Of a stretch of 5,360 bases of DNA, positions 1-5,360 are shown piece by piece; the first letter of the stretch is position 1, and each line of letters begins with the position of its first letter. A program made the position numbers and the translations under genes. This DNA is from Draconibacterium orientale (GTDB lineage Bacteria > Bacteroidota > Bacteroidia > Bacteroidales > UBA12170), in contig DYSK01000123.1 in assembly GCA_020718315.1 (NCBI GenBank), positions 1 through 5,360 of the forward strand. Reading direction: 5' to 3'. Below the pieces are notes generated by a model, which saw only the letters and a program-made list of their open reading frames with translations, made no database searches and was not told where the DNA came from.

Positions 1-2
1 AA

Positions 3-86
3 ACGAATTTATTCGCATCAAAAATAGGTTCTTTTTATATGGAAGACAAGTTTTGGGTTTGGGAGAAAGAAGATCCCAATTCATAA
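3..86 (+). CDS. Possible 3' end of an upstream gene, product unknown
   Basis: Frame 3 is open from the window edge to a TAA stop at 84-86 and gives 27 residues ending in FYMEDKFWVWEKEDPNS. The mix of aromatic and charged residues reads like a genuine soluble protein C-terminus, and the stop is followed by clearly non-coding, AT-rich sequence. I do not recognise the family. The other plus frames also have stops (25-27 in frame 1, about 137-139 in frame 2), and the minus strand has a 70-codon open stretch here, so this assignment is tentative and rests only on amino-acid composition. Confidence 0.4.
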   Translation, partial: TNLFASKIGSFYMEDKFWVWEKEDPNS

Positions 87-130
87 ATAGAAATAGAGGA
101 AGCCCATTTCCATTGCAAACATTTGAAAAA

Positions 131-219
131 CACAGTTGAGGTATTTTGTTGATATCATCCTTTTGAAAATCTATAATTTTTTTGATTTGATTTATTCCCA
201 GATATTTGAATCAACTGTG
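131..219. repeat. 9-bp inverted repeat flanking a promoter-like site
   Basis: CACAGTTGA at 131-139 is the exact reverse complement of TCAACTGTG at 211-219, with 71 bp between the arms. Each arm is also close to a direct copy of ATTTGAA (121-127 and 204-210). The left arm ends 9 bp before the -35-like hexamer of the candidate promoter at 149-177, and the right arm lies downstream of its expected start point. This could be a pair of operator half-sites, but a match of this size could also arise by chance in such a region. Confidence 0.35.
149..177 (+). promoter_or_regulatory. Candidate promoter of the M28 peptidase-gtrA unit
   Basis: TTGATA (149-154) and TATAAT (172-177) are separated by 17 bp, a near-perfect general sigma-70 arrangement. 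TTTG at 145-148 could also serve as a Bacteroidota-type -33 element, but no exact TAnnTTTG follows at the right distance. If used, transcription would begin near 184 and leave a leader of about 140 nt before the ATG at 323. Because the phylum's primary sigma factor prefers TAnnTTTG and the region is AT-rich, the match may be fortuitous. Confidence 0.35.
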
Positions 220-322
220 CTATACGTAACCCGAGCTGTGAGTATTGTGTGATTTTATATTTCTTGGCCTACACATCAAAATTTCCCCTAATTTCGTAAC
301 GATAAATAATAACAGAATCGCT

Positions 323-2086
323 ATGTTTAAGAATTTCAATTTATTGCTTTTTGGCATACTAGCCGGTTTGGTTTCCTGTCAAATAGAAAACCCGAAAATT
401 ACAACCAAAGAACTGGACACTCATATTCGGTTTTTGGCTTCCGACTCATTAAAAGGACGTTTTCCGGGCACAAAAGAAAGTGAAATAGCTGCTCATTATA
501 TCAAAACCAATTTTGATAAAGGCGGTTTGAAATTGATTGATGAAAAGGGATTTCAGAGATTTGAAGTGGTTACCACTATTTCGGCCGGATCGGAAAATAC
601 TTTTTTGTTCGAAGGCAAACACGGGGTTTTAAACAAGGATTTCGCGCCATTTGCCTATACCAACAATTCGACGCTGGATGCCGATGTGGTGTTTGTTGGT
701 TATGGATTTACAATTTCCAACGACAGTATTCGATGGAACGACTACGCAAATATGGATGTGAAAGGAAAATGGGTGCTCGTTTTGATGGGCGATCCGGAAC
801 CGGAAGTTACCACAAGTTATTTCGCCCAGTTTGCGAGCGAACGCGATAAAGTGGTGGGTGCAAAAGACAATGGAGCCGCCGGCGTTTTATTTGTAAATGG
901 CCCAATGGTTGATAAAGCCGATAAACTGATAGGATTGAATTTTGATAAAACAAGATCCAATGCCGGTTTGCCGGTGATTCATGTAAAACGCGATTTCGTG
1001 AATTTGTTTTTGCAAAATACCAGCATAGAGGCGCTTGAAAAAAAATTGAACGAAACAAGGACTTCTCTTTCTTATGATATAAAAAAGGTGGTAAAAGCAA
1101 GCACCGATGTTCGCCAACAAAAAGTAGAAACCCAAAATGTTTTGGCTTTTCTTCCGGGGAAAGAACTGAAAGAAGAAATTGTTGTTTTGGGAGCGCATTG
1201 GGATCATTTGGGTTTAGGAGGCCCTGAATCGGGTTCGCGAATGCCGGATACTGTGGCGGTTCATTATGGTGCCGACGATAATGCATCGGGTGTTGCTGGC
1301 ATTATTGAAATTGCAGAAAAATTAGCGAAGGAAAAAAATCGAAAACGAAGTGTCTTGTTAATCGCTTTTGGAGCAGAAGAAATGGGTTTGTTGGGATCGG
1401 CTTATTTTGCCAACAATCCAACAATTGACCTGAAAAATGTAAAAGCAATGGTAAACCTCGACATGATTGGACGAATGAAAGATGAAAATAGTATAATGAT
1501 AAGCGGAACCGGGACTTCCAGCGAAAGCGAATCTTTACTTAAAAGCTTAAATTCTGATTCAACTTTTTCTATCAATATGCAACCCGAAGGTTTTGGCGCT
1601 TCCGATCATGCTTCGTTCTATGCAAAAGATATTCCTGTTTTCTTTTTGAGTTCGGGCGCACATCAGGATTATCATACGCCTTTCGATAAAGCCGATAGCA
1701 TTAATCTTGTTGGCGCAAAGGCGATTGCAGACTACACTTTCGATTTGATGTTAAATTTGATAAATAGAGACGAGAATCTTCATTTCCAAGTAGCCGGACC
1801 AAAACAAAGAGCAGCCGGTGGCCGACGATTTAAAGTTACTTTGGGGATAATGCCTAACTTCACTTCTACCGAAAGCAATGGTCTTGGAGTAGATGGCGTT
1901 CGCGCTGGTGGCCCAGCCGAATCGGCCGGAATAAAAAAAGGCGACCGGATTGTCGCCATCAATGGTTTTCCGGTAACCAATATTTACGAATATATGACTC
2001 GATTAAACAAGCTGGAAGCGGGCTCAACGGTCAATGTAGATGTGATTCGTGGAGATGAAAGATTGGTGATATTGGTTAATTTATAA
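323..2086 (+). CDS. Lipoprotein M28 family zinc peptidase with PA-like and PDZ domains
   Basis: A 587-residue predicted exopeptidase (aminopeptidase-type, two zinc ions) anchored as a lipoprotein in the cell envelope. The N-terminus has a short lipoprotein signal with lipobox LVSC and lipidated Cys19 followed by Gln20. Residues about 118-225 look like a PA-type substrate-access insert (VGYGF, GKWVLVLMGD, GAAGVLFVN). The M28 catalytic domain carries all expected metal and catalytic residues: His292 (AHWDH), Asp319 (GADDNASG), catalytic Glu352 and zinc ligand Glu353 (GAEEMGLLGS), Asp380 (NLDMIGR) and His451 (DYHTPFD). A PDZ domain fills about 505-585 (GPAESAGIKKGDRIVAING). ATG 323 is chosen because it starts the signal peptide directly; an in-frame TTG at 245 would add 26 residues that bury the signal. 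No Shine-Dalgarno is seen. The next gene begins 28 bp downstream. The substrate is not readable from sequence; domain assignment is very secure. Confidence 0.96.
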   Translation: MFKNFNLLLFGILAGLVSCQIENPKITTKELDTHIRFLASDSLKGRFPGTKESEIAAHYIKTNFDKGGLKLIDEKGFQRFEVVTTISAGSENTFLFEGKHGVLNKDFAPFAYTNNSTLDADVVFVGYGFTISNDSIRWNDYANMDVKGKWVLVLMGDPEPEVTTSYFAQFASERDKVVGAKDNGAAGVLFVNGPMVDKADKLIGLNFDKTRSNAGLPVIHVKRDFVNLFLQNTSIEALEKKLNETRTSLSYDIKKVVKASTDVRQQKVETQNVLAFLPGKELKEEIVVLGAHWDHLGLGGPESGSRMPDTVAVHYGADDNASGVAGIIEIAEKLAKEKNRKRSVLLIAFGAEEMGLLGSAYFANNPTIDLKNVKAMVNLDMIGRMKDENSIMISGTGTSSESESLLKSLNSDSTFSINMQPEGFGASDHASFYAKDIPVFFLSSGAHQDYHTPFDKADSINLVGAKAIADYTFDLMLNLINRDENLHFQVAGPKQRAAGGRRFKVTLGIMPNFTSTESNGLGVDGVRAGGPAESAGIKKGDRIVAINGFPVTNIYEYMTRLNKLEAGSTVNVDVIRGDERLVILVNL

Positions 2087-2114
2087 GTTTCTACAAAGCA
2101 ACAGAACGTTTTTT

Positions 2115-2513
2115 ATGTTTCTATTCCAAATCAGCGAAGTATTTATTCGCAAATTTATCAAATTCGCCCTCGTTGGGTTTTCGGGCGTTTTTATCGACTT
2201 TGGATTCACCTATTTGTTTAAAGAAAAAATAAAACTTCAAAAATACCTATCCAATGCTTTCGGATTTACCATTGCTGCCTCGTCCAATTATTTTTTCAAT
2301 CGGATTTGGACATTTAGAAGCGAAAACCCGGAAATACTGCTCGAATATTCTGGATTTATTGCAATTTCGTTCATTGGTTTAGCAATCAATACATTTATCT
2401 TGTGGCTTTTGGTAAGCAAAGGAAAATACAACTTCTATCTGTCCAAACTTTTTGCGATTGGATTTGTTACAATTTGGAATTTTTTCGCCAATGCTTTATT
2501 TACTTTTGCTTAG
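2115..2513 (+). CDS. GtrA-like family membrane protein
   Basis: A 132-residue integral membrane protein of the GtrA/DPMS3-like family, whose characterised members help move or present polyprenyl-linked sugars for cell-surface glycan modification. Four hydrophobic helices are visible at about 14-34, 45-62, 77-99 and 107-129. The family signatures are present: the KFALVGFSGVFIDF entry into helix 1, NRIWTF at 62-67 after helix 2, and a terminal NFFANALFTF. Length matches the usual 120-150 residues, so it is complete. ATG 2115 puts a short charged segment before helix 1; no ribosome-binding motif is seen. It lies 28 bp after the peptidase gene on the same strand with no terminator between, so co-transcription is likely. 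No glycosyltransferase, the usual partner, lies in the window, so its sugar substrate cannot be inferred. Its last 14 bp overlap the end of the converging gene. Confidence 0.9.
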   Translation: MFLFQISEVFIRKFIKFALVGFSGVFIDFGFTYLFKEKIKLQKYLSNAFGFTIAASSNYFFNRIWTFRSENPEILLEYSGFIAISFIGLAINTFILWLLVSKGKYNFYLSKLFAIGFVTIWNFFANALFTFA

Positions 2514-3204
2514 TTTGCTCAAAAAAGAAAATCCCACCACCGTCGATAAACGGCCCATCGTAAAGACAAACTAATTCGAGCTTTTCATTTGCTACGACCT
2601 CTCTAAATTGTTTTCCCCATGAATGAAAATCGGGATTTCCAATTACAAAAAGTTTTTTGTCGTAAACGCCCAAAGCACCACCAATAAAACCGTTTTCCAT
2701 TTCGCTTAATAAAACAGCTTCGGGAGAAAAATAATAAACCCTTAGGTTTTGCTTTCTTAAGGCCGATTCTATTCCCTTGTCGGAAGTGATAAATGTTTCG
2801 TTTGAGAGAGCAATCAGATTGCAGCGCGTATAAGCCTGAGGAACTTCAATAAACGTTAGACCGCTCGCGTTTTCCAATAGCTTAGAATCAGTGAATTCTT
2901 TTCGGTGGAAAATGTGCTTTTCTGTAATAGTGCAATTGTAATGAACAGATTCAGGATAATTTTTCCCAACAGCCTTGTCGCCCAAATAGAAGGCGATGAG
3001 GTTTTCTTTCAGAATATTCAAATAGCTCAATGGCAAGTTTGGGGCACAAATCACCCTTTGTTCAGTTTGAGAAAAAAAGATGTCCGGATGACAGGATATA
3101 GCAGGATAAGTGATGTTAAAGGTTTCAAATTCAATCACATTTCCGTATTTGGCTAAATGTATTTTTGCAATCTCTGGAATGCGTTTATCAATAACAATCA
3201 GCAT
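2500..3204 (-). CDS. DUF6873-like GME-fold protein, function unknown
   Basis: A 234-residue soluble protein with no signal peptide. I recognise, from memory of motif patterns, similarity to the DUF6873 family, predicted to share the guanidino-modifying-enzyme (GME) fold of agmatine and arginine deiminases. Motifs: SCHPD (37-41), YPESVHYN (83-90) with His100 nearby, YTRCN (125-129), TSDKGI (140-145), GFIGGALG (172-179) and DGPFIDGGGI (216-225). In agmatine deiminases a Gly-rich strand near the C-terminus leads into the catalytic Cys (GGGNIHC); here the comparable GGGIFFF has no Cys, so deiminase activity is doubtful. ATG 3204 is preferred over an in-frame TTG at 3234; the TTG would add a hydrophobic stretch that could be mistaken for a signal peptide. 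The start overlaps the upstream radical SAM gene by 17 bp, which points to translational coupling. The gene is certainly real; the family name is likely and the function unknown. Confidence 0.85.
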   Translation of the reverse strand: MLIVIDKRIPEIAKIHLAKYGNVIEFETFNITYPAISCHPDIFFSQTEQRVICAPNLPLSYLNILKENLIAFYLGDKAVGKNYPESVHYNCTITEKHIFHRKEFTDSKLLENASGLTFIEVPQAYTRCNLIALSNETFITSDKGIESALRKQNLRVYYFSPEAVLLSEMENGFIGGALGVYDKKLFVIGNPDFHSWGKQFREVVANEKLELVCLYDGPFIDGGGIFFFEQTKQK

Positions 3205-4195
3205 AAAAAGAATAGTTGAAAAGCTTTTGATCAATCTTTATTTTAACGGCTTCAAATTTTTGTTCAAGAAAAGTTTTGTTCGAACTATTGTATCCGATTG
3301 CATAATTCAGCTCCGTAGGGGCTACATAGATAATAATAGATTTATTGCGTTTAAACTCGAATCTTTCCTCAAAACGATCTTTCCACAACGACGAGAGAAC
3401 CAATTCGCGAAAAGAAGGATGATAAGGACCGTCGATGAGCGATTTTGAATTTGTTAATTCTTCGGAAGGATGCAGTCCAACGCGAATTATATTTATGTTC
3501 GCTGTCTCAAAAATACGATAGATTTCTTTTGTCCATAGTACAGCTTCGTTTAAACTCAACGGCTCATATTTTTTTTCTCTGAAAAGGGATGCCAATTCTG
3601 TCCCTTTTATTACCAAAGTTGGATAGATGCGAACATCTATTGGATTTAATTCAACAATTTGCTTTGCTGAATACAAGCTTTTTTCTAGCGAATCTCCTGG
3701 AAGACCTATCATCATTTGCAACCCGAGTTTAAAACCAGATTTTTGAATTAAATTGGACGCATCTATAATATCTTGAACCGTGTGTCCTCTTCCGGATTTA
3801 ATCAAAACGCCATCGTCCATCGATTGAGCACCCAATTCGATTGTTTTGACCGAAAATTCTTTTAATAATTTCAGCACCTCGTCCGAAATGTAATCGGGTC
3901 TGGTCGATAAACGAATGGAGCTCACCTGCCCGCTATCCACATATTTTTGTGCAACATCCAAAAACAAACGTTGTTCGGTAGGCGGAATTCCCGTAAAATT
4001 GCCGCCAAAAAAACCGATTTCAATATGTGCGTTTTCTTCGGGAAGTGTTTCCAGGTATTTTGTGATCAGATCGTTCACCTCCGTTAAGCTAGGAGCCTTT
4101 AGCGTTCCCGAAATTTTTCGCTGATCGCAAAATACACACTGAAAGGGACAAGCGAGTTCGGGAACAAAAACGGGTATGGTGAAGTGTTTGATCAT
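3188..4195 (-). CDS. Elp3-like radical SAM protein without acetyltransferase domain
   Basis: A 335-residue radical S-adenosylmethionine enzyme, cytosolic. The CX3CX2C cluster motif is Cys16, Cys20, Cys23 (ACPFQCVFC), which should bind a [4Fe-4S] cluster. It is followed by GFFGGNFTGI (61-70, SAM-binding GGxF-type), ELGAQSMDD (120-128), SGRGHT (134-139), GLQMMIGLPGD (158-168), YPTLVIKGTEL (191-201) and RVGLHPSE (238-245). This pattern matches the bacterial Elp3/COG1243-type radical SAM core. True Elp3 tRNA-uridine enzymes carry a C-terminal GNAT domain; this one has only about 90 residues after the core that do not look like one, so its substrate is unknown. ATG 4195 is chosen because relatives typically begin just before the IPVFVPELACP segment; ATG 4228 would add 11 residues (346 total) and cannot be excluded. 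It is first in a two-gene unit with the DUF6873-like gene and is divergent from glmS. Confidence 0.92.
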   Translation of the reverse strand: MIKHFTIPVFVPELACPFQCVFCDQRKISGTLKAPSLTEVNDLITKYLETLPEENAHIEIGFFGGNFTGIPPTEQRLFLDVAQKYVDSGQVSSIRLSTRPDYISDEVLKLLKEFSVKTIELGAQSMDDGVLIKSGRGHTVQDIIDASNLIQKSGFKLGLQMMIGLPGDSLEKSLYSAKQIVELNPIDVRIYPTLVIKGTELASLFREKKYEPLSLNEAVLWTKEIYRIFETANINIIRVGLHPSEELTNSKSLIDGPYHPSFRELVLSSLWKDRFEERFEFKRNKSIIIYVAPTELNYAIGYNSSNKTFLEQKFEAVKIKIDQKLFNYSFYADCY

Positions 4196-4242
4196 AGAGG
4201 CATTATTCGGATTTAAATTTAAAATCATTTTGATTCGGCAGT

Positions 4243-4274
4243 CTAAAGTAGGGAAAAATTTATTATTCTAGAAA
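4243..4274 (-). promoter_or_regulatory. Weak candidate promoter for the radical SAM unit
   Basis: Read on the minus strand, TACTTTAG (4250 to 4243) matches the Bacteroidota -7 consensus TAnnTTTG with one mismatch, and TTTC (4274 to 4271) lies 20 bp upstream in place of the -33 TTTG. Transcription would begin near 4236, leaving about 40 nt before the ATG at 4195 but hardly any leader before the ATG at 4228, which mildly favours the shorter protein. The match is imperfect and the sequence AT-rich, so this is a suggestion only. Confidence 0.25.
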
Positions 4275-4280
4275 TAGAAT
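4265..4280. repeat. 6-bp palindrome with GAAA loop between divergent genes
   Basis: ATTCTA (4265-4270) and TAGAAT (4275-4280) are perfect inverted copies separated by GAAA. In DNA this could be an operator for a dimeric regulator placed between the radical SAM and glmS promoters; it overlaps the possible -33 element of the minus-strand promoter. As RNA it would be a small, AU-rich hairpin. The sequence fact is certain; any function is inferred. Confidence 0.35.
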
Positions 4281-4291
4281 CTAAAATATAA

Positions 4292-4322
4292 TTCCAATGA
4301 CAAGAAATATAATGTACTTTTG
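4292..4322 (+). promoter_or_regulatory. Candidate Bacteroidota-type promoter of glmS
   Basis: TACTTTTG at 4315-4322 is an exact match to the Bacteroidota -7 element TAnnTTTG. A weak -33 element, TTC at 4292-4294 in place of TTG, lies 20 bp upstream. Transcription would start near 4329, giving a leader of about 100 nt before the glmS ATG at 4428. It is the best match to the phylum's promoter consensus that I found in the intergenic regions. Confidence 0.45.
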
Positions 4323-4360
4323 AGAGATAAGTAAAAATGCCTTGTTCAGATTCAGAATAG

Positions 4361-4376
4361 AAAATTTGTTAATTTT
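4361..4376 (+). other. AT-only hairpin in the glmS leader
   Basis: AAAATT (4361-4366) and AATTTT (4371-4376) can pair around a TGTT loop in the predicted leader of glmS. An outer pair, GTAAAA (4331-4336) with TTTTAC (4373-4378), would compete with it. Both stems lack G-C support apart from one pair and are weak, so this may be no more than a consequence of base composition. Nothing resembling the conserved core of the glmS ribozyme is visible. Confidence 0.2.
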
Positions 4377-4427
4377 ACCGAATAAAATTGGATTGACGCA
4401 AAAAATCATCTCCCAAAATTAAAAATT

Positions 4428-5360
4428 ATGTGTGGAATTGTTGGATATATTGGCCCTCGACAGGCTTACCCTATCTTAATAAAGGGATTGAAAAGACTTG
4501 AATATCGAGGATATGATAGTGCCGGCATTGCTATCGCCGATGGCGAATTGAAGCTCTATAAAAATATGGGTCGCGTTAGCGAACTCGAACAAAGTATCAA
4601 AAATAAAGATTTAAGTGGAACAATCGGAATTGGTCATACCCGTTGGGCAACACACGGAGAGCCAAGTCAAGAAAATGCTCATCCCCACTATTCGCAAAAC
4701 AAAACCCTAGCAATGATCCACAATGGAATTATCGAAAACTATGCTTCGTTGCGCGAGGAAATGCAAATGCGTGGGCATGTTTTTTTGAGCGAAACAGATA
4801 CCGAGGTCTTGATTCATCTGATTGAAGACGTTCAGCAAAAAGAAGGCATTGGGCTGGTTGAGGCTATTCAAGTAGCGTTGAATCAGGTTGTTGGAGCTTA
4901 TGCGATAGCAATCTTATCGAAAGGCGAACCGGATTTGCTCATCGCTGCCCGAAAAGGAAGTCCTCTTGTTATTGGTATTGGTGAAGGCGAACATTTTTTA
5001 GCTTCTGATGCCACACCAATAATTGAATATACCAAACAAGTAGTTTATCTGAATGATGAAGAAATTGCCATTATTCCACGAAACGGAGCAATGCGTATTA
5101 TCACTATTTCTGATCAGGAAAAGACACCTTATATCGAAGAATTGGAAATGAACTTAACCGCTATCGAAAAAGGCGGATATGATCATTTTATGCTCAAGGA
5201 AATTTATGAGCAGCCATTTTCTATTCGCGACAGTATGCGTGGTCGTTTGCGCATTGAGCAGGAAAAAATTTCTTTAGGAGGAATTTCGGAATACGAAGAT
5301 AAAATGGCGAATGCCAAACGAATCATCATGGTTGCATGCGGCACTTCTTGGCATGCTGCT
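4428..5360 (+). CDS. glmS: Glutamine-fructose-6-phosphate aminotransferase (isomerizing), 3' truncated by window
   Basis: GlmS converts fructose-6-phosphate and glutamine to glucosamine-6-phosphate and glutamate, the first step toward UDP-GlcNAc for peptidoglycan and lipopolysaccharide; it is cytosolic. The first 311 codons are present and uninterrupted, about half of the usual 610 residues. The N-terminal glutaminase domain (about 1-240) has nucleophile Cys2 (MCGIVGY), RLEYRGYDSAG (23-33), HTRWATHG (70-77), the oxyanion residues Asn99-Gly100 (HNGIIENY) and Asp124 (SETDTE). The linker has KEIYEQP (257-263), and the first sugar-isomerase (SIS) domain begins with CGTSWHAA (304-311). ATG 4428 is fixed because cleavage after Met must expose Cys2. 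No Shine-Dalgarno is seen. It is divergent from the radical SAM unit. The gene simply continues past the window edge; there is no sign of damage. Confidence 0.98.
   Translation, partial: MCGIVGYIGPRQAYPILIKGLKRLEYRGYDSAGIAIADGELKLYKNMGRVSELEQSIKNKDLSGTIGIGHTRWATHGEPSQENAHPHYSQNKTLAMIHNGIIENYASLREEMQMRGHVFLSETDTEVLIHLIEDVQQKEGIGLVEAIQVALNQVVGAYAIAILSKGEPDLLIAARKGSPLVIGIGEGEHFLASDATPIIEYTKQVVYLNDEEIAIIPRNGAMRIITISDQEKTPYIEELEMNLTAIEKGGYDHFMLKEIYEQPFSIRDSMRGRLRIEQEKISLGGISEYEDKMANAKRIIMVACGTSWHAA

Noticed and set aside
98..111. Possible terminator hairpin GGAA-GCCCAT-TTCC after the left-edge gene
   Set aside because: The stem is only 4 bp and no T tract follows.
1..210. 70-codon open stretch on the minus strand at the left edge
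   Set aside because: It has no start codon near its upstream end and an unconvincing composition; the AT-rich intergenic part is included in it, so it is probably chance.
245..322. TTG-initiated extension of the M28 peptidase
   Set aside because: It would put 26 extra residues before a clean lipoprotein signal peptide; the ATG at 323 starts the signal directly.
807..1286. Minus-strand open frames opposite the M28 peptidase (also 887-1207 and 1780-1980)
   Set aside because: They lie antisense within a gene with intact catalytic motifs and encode low-quality, unrecognisable proteins.
2543..2560. Possible terminator hairpin CGAT...ATCG after the gtrA-like gene
   Set aside because: Four base pairs around a nine-base loop with no T tract, and it lies in the coding sequence of the opposite gene.
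3205..3234. TTG-initiated extension of the DUF6873-like protein with an apparent hydrophobic N-terminal segment
   Set aside because: The added ten residues lie inside the radical SAM coding end and produce a false signal-peptide look; ATG 3204 starts naturally at MLIVIDKR.
2905..3448. Plus-strand open frames opposite the DUF6873-like and radical SAM genes (2905-3156, 3110-3448), and 3915-4124
   Set aside because: They are antisense to genes with clear family motifs and have no protein-like features of their own.
4329..4427. glmS ribozyme/riboswitch in the glmS leader
   Set aside because: That element is typical of Firmicutes and relatives; no matching conserved core or G-C-rich pseudoknot is visible in this AT-rich leader.
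4643..4825. 60-codon plus-strand frame inside glmS
   Set aside because: It is an out-of-frame shadow of the glutaminase domain, whose motifs are continuous in the glmS frame.

Overview
The window looks like chromosomal DNA of a member of the Bacteroidota. It is AT-rich, its start codons lack Shine-Dalgarno sequences, one promoter-like site matches the phylum's TAnnTTTG -7 element, and the first complete gene is an M28-PDZ lipoprotein of a type common in that phylum. I cannot place it to genus.

Layout. Positions 3-86 may be the 3' end of a gene that starts outside the window. After a 236-bp gap holding a promoter-like sequence and an inverted repeat come two plus-strand genes: a lipoprotein zinc peptidase of family M28 with a C-terminal PDZ domain (323-2086) and, 28 bp later, a small four-helix GtrA-like membrane protein (2115-2513). 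They converge with, and overlap by 14 bp, a two-gene minus-strand unit. That unit consists of an Elp3-like radical SAM protein (3188-4195, possibly from 4228) followed by a protein that resembles the DUF6873 'GME fold' family (2500-3204), whose start overlaps the upstream gene by 17 bp. A divergent intergenic region of about 200 bp with promoter-like elements and a short palindrome separates this unit from glmS (4428 onward), which the window edge cuts off after 311 codons.

How they fit together. M28 peptidase and GtrA probably share a transcript, though no functional link is evident. GlmS is a housekeeping enzyme that makes glucosamine-6-phosphate for peptidoglycan and lipid A. The least understood part is the overlapping radical SAM/DUF6873-like pair: both are well-formed conserved-looking proteins without an assigned reaction, and their translational overlap suggests they act together. 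I see no mobile element, CRISPR array, tRNA or rRNA. Apart from that pair the window looks like ordinary chromosomal backbone.
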